A stretch of 18,000 nucleotides of DNA from Halisarca cf. caerulea (lineage: Eukaryota; Porifera; Demospongiae; Chondrillida; Halisarcidae): contig CAUJGJ010000287.1 of the NCBI GenBank assembly GCA_963170055.1, forward strand, positions 10,001 to 28,000, in the 5' to 3' direction. How positions within the stretch are numbered: the first letter of the stretch is position 1; every line of letters starts with the position of its first letter. Under the pieces are notes generated by a model. The model was given only the letters and a program-made list of their open reading frames with translations, did not search any database and was not told the DNA's origin. The position numbers and the translations under genes were made by a program. Positions 1 through 18,000 of the stretch are shown in pieces.

Positions 1-2
1 AC

Positions 3-49
3 CTAACATGATTGGCTTCCTGAGGCAAATACCTTATCATCACACACTG
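3..49 (-). CDS. Candidate terminal exon of membrane-protein gene
   Basis: On the minus strand, ACCTTCACAG|CAGTGTG offers an acceptor in the phase left by the 398 donor. The open frame then runs 14 codons (VCDDKVFASGSQSC) to TAG at 5-3. A second acceptor, TGCCTCAG at 21-20, would reach the same stop after four codons. Both acceptors have only modest pyrimidine tracts. The exon could equally lie left of the window. Transcript data would settle it. Confidence 0.22.
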
Positions 50-154
50 CTGTGAAGGTCTTTCAATGCATTCTCTTGTGACCAATTATATTTCCGACTA
101 ACTACCACCCATACCTGTGGTGTAATTCTATATGATATCTTTACCTAATTCCTC

Positions 155-359
<205 letters not shown>

Positions 360-397
360 CACATGTATACATATGACATATCATGCAGAATACATAC

Positions 398-790
398 CTC
401 TTTCTATAGTTGTCATACATTTCTTTTTCACACACACACCAGCAGTGATAGCCACAATGGCTAAGATTGTTAATACCATGATGGTAGCAAGGACTCCTAT
501 TATAATCATCAGTTCTTTAGTTTTGTCTGGTGGGGAAGTAATGGTTCCTGGTGTGGGGGTTGAAATCATTCCCGAACTTGAGGATTCAGAAGATTCAGAA
601 GTGCCTTCAGATGAGTGTGTAGAGTGTGCACCCATTGATGCAGTGGCCTGCGATGTTGAGGGCAGCAGTGATGTTTCATCTTCTGTTCCTAGTATGTTTA
701 TCCCCAAAGTTGTTGGAGTGTTTTGCAGAGATGTGGTTGGTGTAGATGTAGTTGCTGTCGTTGTAGCCACCTCAGAGCAATTGCAGCAAA
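398..790 (-). CDS. Exon 3 of membrane-protein gene: Ser/Thr-rich stalk and transmembrane helix
   Basis: This 393-nt exon starts at the acceptor AATATAG|TTTGC and ends at the strong donor AGAAAGAG|GTATGT. It begins with a short Cys cluster (CCNCSE). About 75 residues rich in Thr, Ser and Pro follow, likely an O-glycosylated mucin-like stalk, including an acidic SSEGTSESSESSSSG run. Next comes a hydrophobic span of roughly 25 residues starting ELMIIIGV and a basic VKKKC. The in-frame reading past the donor hits a stop at 381 just before the CA microsatellite. The cytoplasmic tail therefore either ends there by intron retention or continues in another exon. Confidence 0.68.
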
Positions 791-2275
791 CTATATTAGA
801 CATAATAATATATTATCACAACACAACAGCTATTACACTAGGGTTTTGTATAAAATGGCCGACTGCTTCATCACAAAGAGGAAACATCATATCTATAGTG
901 ATATGATTTTTGTACCACTTCAGCTAGGACCTAAGATTGTGTACGATATGGTTTTATCCCTAGATCTATAAAATTTAATTCATGACCTTTTTATATGTAA
1001 ATAAGTATGCAGGCATTAATAATTATTGGAGTCTAGTGATGCCTTTCTATGATCATCAATGTCAGATGCCGAAGTTGTCAAATTACACGTCAGAGCATTT
1101 TAACATACTTTGATATGTTGAGTGTATCTCACAAGATGTTAAATGGAAGAGAATTTCAATGTAGGATTATAGAGGTGTCAGATTACAGTGATTTTGCCAC
1201 ACTTCCCATTCTGACTAACCTTCTATGGAGATGAGTGGGGTTCTACTTTGCTGTTCTTCAAGTCGTGATAAGGCAACACTGTTTAGAGATGAAGGTTGAT
1301 TTCTCAACTCTAGATACCTTGTTATCACATTGCTTGCTCCATTTCTGTAGCCCATTTGAATGTAATTTTGTGAATTGTGGACTGTGTAGACACCCAAAAC
1401 ATCTCCAGTCTGGAAGTAGAGGGTTTTGGGCCGGAAGGTTTCTACGTTATTGTTACATGTGTAGCTTAAGAAGACATCTTCAGAATGCCGCAGCACATAG
1501 TTACCTCCCTCACGAGCCCAGACCTGTAGTTTGGTTGACCAAGTTCCTGATGCAGAGTTGCAGGCTACAGCCATTGTCCAGCTTGTTATCCTTCCTGGTT
1601 GGGTGAAGGTGGCCTCTGGGATGATGATCTGCGTGGCTGGCATTGAGTAGCCTGAAGAGAGACGTATGTGTTGCTCCACTGAGGGATAGTCCACAGTACA
1701 TGTTCCTGAAATAAGAAAATTAAATAGGCCATTTAGCACCAGCTGTACTGATAAGATTAATCCAATCCAACTATTACAGTAACTACAATAAGAGTAAAAT
1801 GATTATAATACAAAATATAATGTATACTACAGTATAACTGTTGGACCTTCACTCATTTTATATTAGGGACAATAAAATGTTTGATCAAATTTTGTCGTTT
1901 TTAGAGAAGTTGTCATCCATTGGATAAGAATTCCGGGAATAAAGGAAATATTGAGACCTCAAGGTATATTATATATCCTTCATACAATGTATAGAGATTA
2001 TTTAATACCACTGGTAGACAGGTTTCACAGTACACAGTATCAGCTATAGCTATAAGAGTAATAAATCTGTATCAAAGTATTTCCTCTCTGGCCAACACTC
2101 TATATATATGATATTTTCTCCACCATGCAGCAAATTTAATATAATCTGTTATAATTAAACTGCATGCAACTCCAATCCTTGAAACTTCTGACTTAGCTTT
2201 AACAGCTTTACCTTGTGGGTGAACCAGCATTGGCAGCACATAACAGCAGAATAGAAACAGGGCAATCCTAGGCAT
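398..2275 (-). CDS. Single-pass type I membrane protein with uncharacterised extracellular domain, Ser/Thr-rich stalk (3 exons modelled, 3' end open)
   Basis: The model joins 2275-2212, 1705-1220 and 790-398 on the minus strand, about 314 codons. Exon 1 gives a signal peptide and exon 2 one globular extracellular domain. Exon 3 gives a Thr/Ser/Pro-rich stalk, a hydrophobic helix (about MIIIGVLATIMVLTILAIVA) and a VKKKC stop-transfer tail. Seen directly: introns 2211-1706 and 1219-791 have GT-AG ends, and each junction splits a codon after its first base, so the frame stays open. The donor at 397 (GTATGT after AGAAAGAG) shows that at least one more exon follows. The layout is that of a cell-surface receptor or adhesion protein. 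I recognise no named family; the exon 2 domain resembles uncharacterised sponge proteins from memory only. Its ligand and role are unknown. Partial copies of exon 2 occur at 14831-15030 and 15812-15980. Confidence 0.7.
1220..1705 (-). CDS. Exon 2 of membrane-protein gene: extracellular domain
   Basis: This 486-nt exon starts at the acceptor TTTCAG|GAACA and ends at the donor GAAG|GTTAGT. It encodes about 162 residues. Landmarks in order are TCTVDYPSVEQHIRL, the PEATFTQPGRITSWTMAVAC stretch, LQVWAREGG, SYTCNNN, then LYFQTGDVLGVYT and a final GASNVITRYLE. Three cysteines stand out (TCT, VAC, YTC). The alternating hydrophobic pattern and the FQTGDVLG turn suggest a beta-sandwich, lectin-like or jelly-roll fold; that is inference. 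Both ends are phase 1, so the exon is a shuffle-competent module. Its 5' 169 nt are nearly identical to 15812-15980. Its 3' half is paralogous at protein level to 14831-15030. Confidence 0.7.
2212..2275 (-). CDS. Exon 1 of membrane-protein gene: signal peptide
   Basis: The ATG at 2275-2273 opens MPRIALFLFCCYVLPMLVHPQ, a typical secretory signal: a basic residue, then a hydrophobic core, then a more polar end. An in-frame ATG eight codons upstream (2299) would add MQTSGESR. I prefer the inner ATG because it puts the hydrophobic core near the N terminus. The donor is CAAG|GTAAAG, with G at 2211. The exon ends after one base of a codon, which matches the phase of the acceptor at 1706. The joined codon is GGA, giving the sequence Q-G-T-C-T-V across the junction. 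Confidence 0.65.
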
Positions 2276-2444
2276 CCTTGATTCACCACTCGTCTGCATA
2301 TACTTGAGACTGGCAAAATGTTAGCTACACTGTGAATTAACATAGTGCAGCTGGCCACATATATGGCTGCAGTGTCAATGGGGCATTTGAGGACCCTCCG
2401 TGGACTTGTATTTCTATGGTTTTATTTACATGGTTGATGCAGTG
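2276..2444. other. Upstream flank of membrane-protein gene
   Basis: This short interval lies between the signal-peptide exon and the LINE tail. It should hold the 5' UTR and promoter of the minus-strand gene. I see no convincing TATA box or other element. Confidence 0.3.
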
Positions 2445-2484
2445 GTATTGTATGTATTGTATTGTATTGTATATATTGTATTAT
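2445..2484 (-). repeat. Pentanucleotide (ACAAT-like) tail of the LINE
   Basis: The plus strand shows repeated TGTAT/ATTGT units, read as ACAAT on the minus strand, directly after the A-rich end TTAAAAATTAAATAATACAA. This marks the LINE 3' terminus. Confidence 0.7.
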
Positions 2485-2699
2485 TTAATTTTTAAGAGGA
2501 AATGATGCCCCATTCAGCCACAGCTAGTTCTCAAGTGGGTCCTCTTTAATACGTGTAACAAGCGAAGCAAAGAAAAAGGAAAAGGACATCACACCACACA
2601 TACACACACACACATGCAGTTATGTCAACAAGAAAAGAAATTATTAACACAAAACCATTACAGGTATGAATAAACAGCAATCTTGAGTTGATTCATAGA

Positions 2700-4190
2700 A
2701 GGTAATGATTTAGATGATCTGATTGATTCAGGCAGCTTGTTCCAATCAAGTGACCCTTGAAATTGAAATGATCGTCTGAAAGCTTCAATTCTTGCTGAGG
2801 AATCCTGTAATTGAGAGGAAAATGTGTTCTCAGATTACCAAATTGGGTGTTGGTGGATATGATGTTGGCCAAGCACTTAGATGTGCACCCCAGACTGGCA
2901 GTATACACCTTAATTTACACCAGTCGAAGCCTAATAACAAATGCCTCCTCTCTTCAAGGATAGTCCATTCCAAGTCTCTCCTTATCTCTGTTGCACTATC
3001 CCTCGGAGACCTCCCCAGGATGATCCTCATTCCATTGTTTTGGAGATGGTCCAATTCCAACACAAGCCATTTGGAGCACTCCTTCCAGACTACAGGGCAG
3101 TAGTCGAAATAGGACAAGACTTCAACTTGATCGGTAACCAGTGCAGCCTTCTCAGCCGTGACAATCTAATCCAATTCTTCAGCTTTCTAACATGATCATT
3201 CCAGGTCAACTTGTCATCAATCATCACACCCAAACACTTTACTGCCCCACTCCTCTCCAGTCTCTCATTCTCTCCAGTAACTATGACATTCCCCAGTTCA
3301 TGTTGCCTTCTACGTTGGGCCACCGACATCATCTTAGTTTTCTTAACGTTCATGCAAACACAACTTGACACTCATTGCCCAATTGGTTATTGCGTCCAGG
3401 TTCTCCTGTAGGCAACTTTGCAAAACAGTTCTATCAATGCATGGCCACCACAGTCAAGGTGATGTTATCAGCATACTAATGAACCACTCCATTTGGACAA
3501 GGATCAGATAAGTCATTAACAAAGATCAAAAAGAGGAAAGGGCCGAGTATGTATGGATCCTTGGGGAAGACCACGCAAACTACAGCCCAATCAGATAACT
3601 CCTTGTTAACACGCACTGTTTGGCGTCAATTACTTAGGTAACCCCTAAACCAAGCATGCTCATCACCTACCATTCCATAGGACCAAAGCTTCCTCAGCAA
3701 AATATTGTGGTCAACCATATCAAATGCTTTGCTCAAGTCCACTAACAATGCCCCTACTAAGTCATCACAGTCCAAAGACTTTTGCAATTTCTCTACTGTA
3801 ACAATGCTTACAAGCACATCCTGAGTGGAATGATGTGACCTGAAGCCAAACTGGTTTGCTGAAAGAATGTCATTCTCCATTAGGTTGTCATAACATTGCC
3901 TGTGAATGAGCTTTTCAAAAATTTTAACCACAACCATTATATAGAACTGACACAGGTCTGTAATTATCGAGTGTGGTTTTAGGTTCCTTCTTCAACACAG
4001 CTGTTATGAAAGCAGATTTCCATTCCGTAGGTACATCACAAGATCTCAATCTACTGTAGAGCAACAGAGCCAGGTTACCCGACAGCAATACCAGCAACAC
4101 ATTGTTTTAATATTCTTGCATTGATGCCATCAATCCCTGTTGCCTTATTATCTGAAGACCAAACAATAGTTCATGAACCTCACTTTCCTC
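2700..4190 (-). pseudogene. Reverse transcriptase pseudogene of the LINE
   Basis: Recognisable blocks in minus-strand order are ATGIDGINARILKQC (about 4150), a PTEWKSAFITAVLKKEPK block with NYRPVSVL (about 4000-3950), and the FGFRSHHSTQD and LLVDLSKAFDMVDHNILL blocks (3937-3626). Then come ILGPFLFLIFVNDLSDPC and the catalytic box read as YADN rather than Y/F-ADD (about 3530-3450), KCLGVMIDDKLTWNDHVRKL (about 3230-3180), and DYCPVVWKECSKWL with MRIILGR (3117-3020). Frame changes and stops separate the blocks; for example a stop stands just before YADN. The copy is dead. Order and motifs fit the RVT_1 domain plus the C-terminal region of CR1/Jockey-like ORF2 proteins. Confidence 0.88.
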
Positions 4191-4215
4191 AATCAGCATA
4201 AGTTTGAGTTGCTAC

Positions 4216-4548
4216 TTTGATCAGACCATATGGATGTTTGTGTATGTGTGTGTGTGCGAGTGCGTGTGTGTGCGAATATATGTAGTCTTGGAAAAGGGGG
4301 TTACATAGTTGGAAGCTTCAATAGAATAAATGCAATTTTCAGCAGCATAAAATTACCCTGCACAACCTTTATGTATGCCGTTGCGAAATCTAGTTCCAAC
4401 TTGAACCATAGACACTCTATACTACGTAGTATAGAGTGTCTATGCTTGAACTGAGTTCCGAACTAATTAAATGGCCGACAATTAATACGTAGTCGCCGTC
4501 TTCTTGCATTTGTGTACATGCAGCAAGGCAAGTTTCGAGGACTGAAAC
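4216..4548 (+). promoter_or_regulatory. Presumed HSPBP1 promoter and 5' UTR
   Basis: This segment lies between the LINE 5' break and the HSPBP1 start codon. It contains a short TG/CG run (about 4238-4275), a 38-bp perfect palindrome (4407-4444) and CpG-containing sequence close to the ATG (ATACGTAGTCGCCGTC, 4483-4498). I see no clear TATA box and no canonical heat-shock element. The promoter assignment rests on position only. Confidence 0.4.
4407..4444. repeat. 38-bp perfect palindrome
   Basis: The left arm is CATAGACACTCTATACTAC and the right arm is its exact reverse complement. There is no spacer, and the centre TAC|GTA lies between 4425 and 4426. Partial pairing continues outward with mismatches to about 4399/4452. 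It sits 105 bp upstream of the HSPBP1 ATG and could extrude as a cruciform or be a tiny foldback element. Confidence 0.97.

Positions 4549-18000
<13,452 letters not shown>

Larger units (their letters stand above)
2445..4215 (-). mobile_element. 5'-truncated CR1/Jockey-type non-LTR retrotransposon (LINE), decayed
   Basis: On the minus strand a reverse transcriptase reads from about 4190 to 2700 in several broken frames. A 3' UTR follows and ends at 2484-2445 in ACAAT/ATACA pentamer repeats. Short tandem repeats instead of poly(A) at the 3' end are typical of CR1/L2-like elements. No endonuclease domain or 5' UTR is visible, so the insertion is 5'-truncated near 4215. It lies between the two divergently oriented genes. 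The exact clade cannot be fixed without a phylogeny. Confidence 0.85.

Overview
This is nuclear DNA of an animal. It has GT-AG introns of hundreds to thousands of bases, long (CA)n/(TG)n microsatellites, several minisatellites, a decayed non-LTR retrotransposon and short inverted-repeat elements. There is no bacterial-style gene packing. The extracellular domain of the minus-strand gene reminds me of uncharacterised sponge proteins, so a demosponge or another non-bilaterian marine invertebrate is my best guess. I cannot prove that from sequence alone.

Two genes can be modelled. On the minus strand, exons at 2275-2212 (signal peptide), 1705-1220 (one extracellular domain) and 790-398 (Ser/Thr-rich stalk, transmembrane helix, basic stop-transfer residues) make a single-pass type I membrane protein. 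Every junction is in phase 1. A short last exon may lie at 49-3, or the gene may continue beyond the left edge. On the plus strand lies an HSPBP1/Fes1-family gene (armadillo-type Hsp70 nucleotide exchange factor). Its exons are 4549-4679, 10506-10702 and 13103-13321, and the first 25 bases of a fourth exon close the window at 17976-18000. All four junctions agree in phase and in protein similarity. The two genes are divergently oriented and separated by a decayed CR1/Jockey-like LINE (2445-about 4215, minus strand).

Nearly everything right of 4680 is intron of the HSPBP1 gene. Intron 1 (5.8 kb) holds a pogo-like MITE, two long dinucleotide arrays, a 32-bp minisatellite, and a 31/35-bp minisatellite interrupted by a hAT-like inverted-repeat element that itself carries a G-rich minisatellite. 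Intron 2 (2.4 kb) holds a 1.17-kb C-rich (CCACCACCTCCATC-type) minisatellite. Intron 3 (4.65 kb) holds a second block of the same G-rich minisatellite, a second 211-bp MITE candidate, two TG arrays and an 87-bp foldback element with a perfect 9-bp target duplication. It also holds broken antisense copies of the membrane-protein domain: a frameshifted 3' half (14831-15030), a 97.6%-identical 5' half of the domain exon (15812-15980), and a 67-bp inverted duplication of its acceptor region.

The most interesting pattern is the modular phase-1 receptor-like gene together with partial cassettes of its only recognisable extracellular exon about 13-14 kb away. One cassette is nearly identical from the splice acceptor to mid-exon. 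This could be ordinary local duplication, or it could be a family that exchanges sequence by gene conversion.
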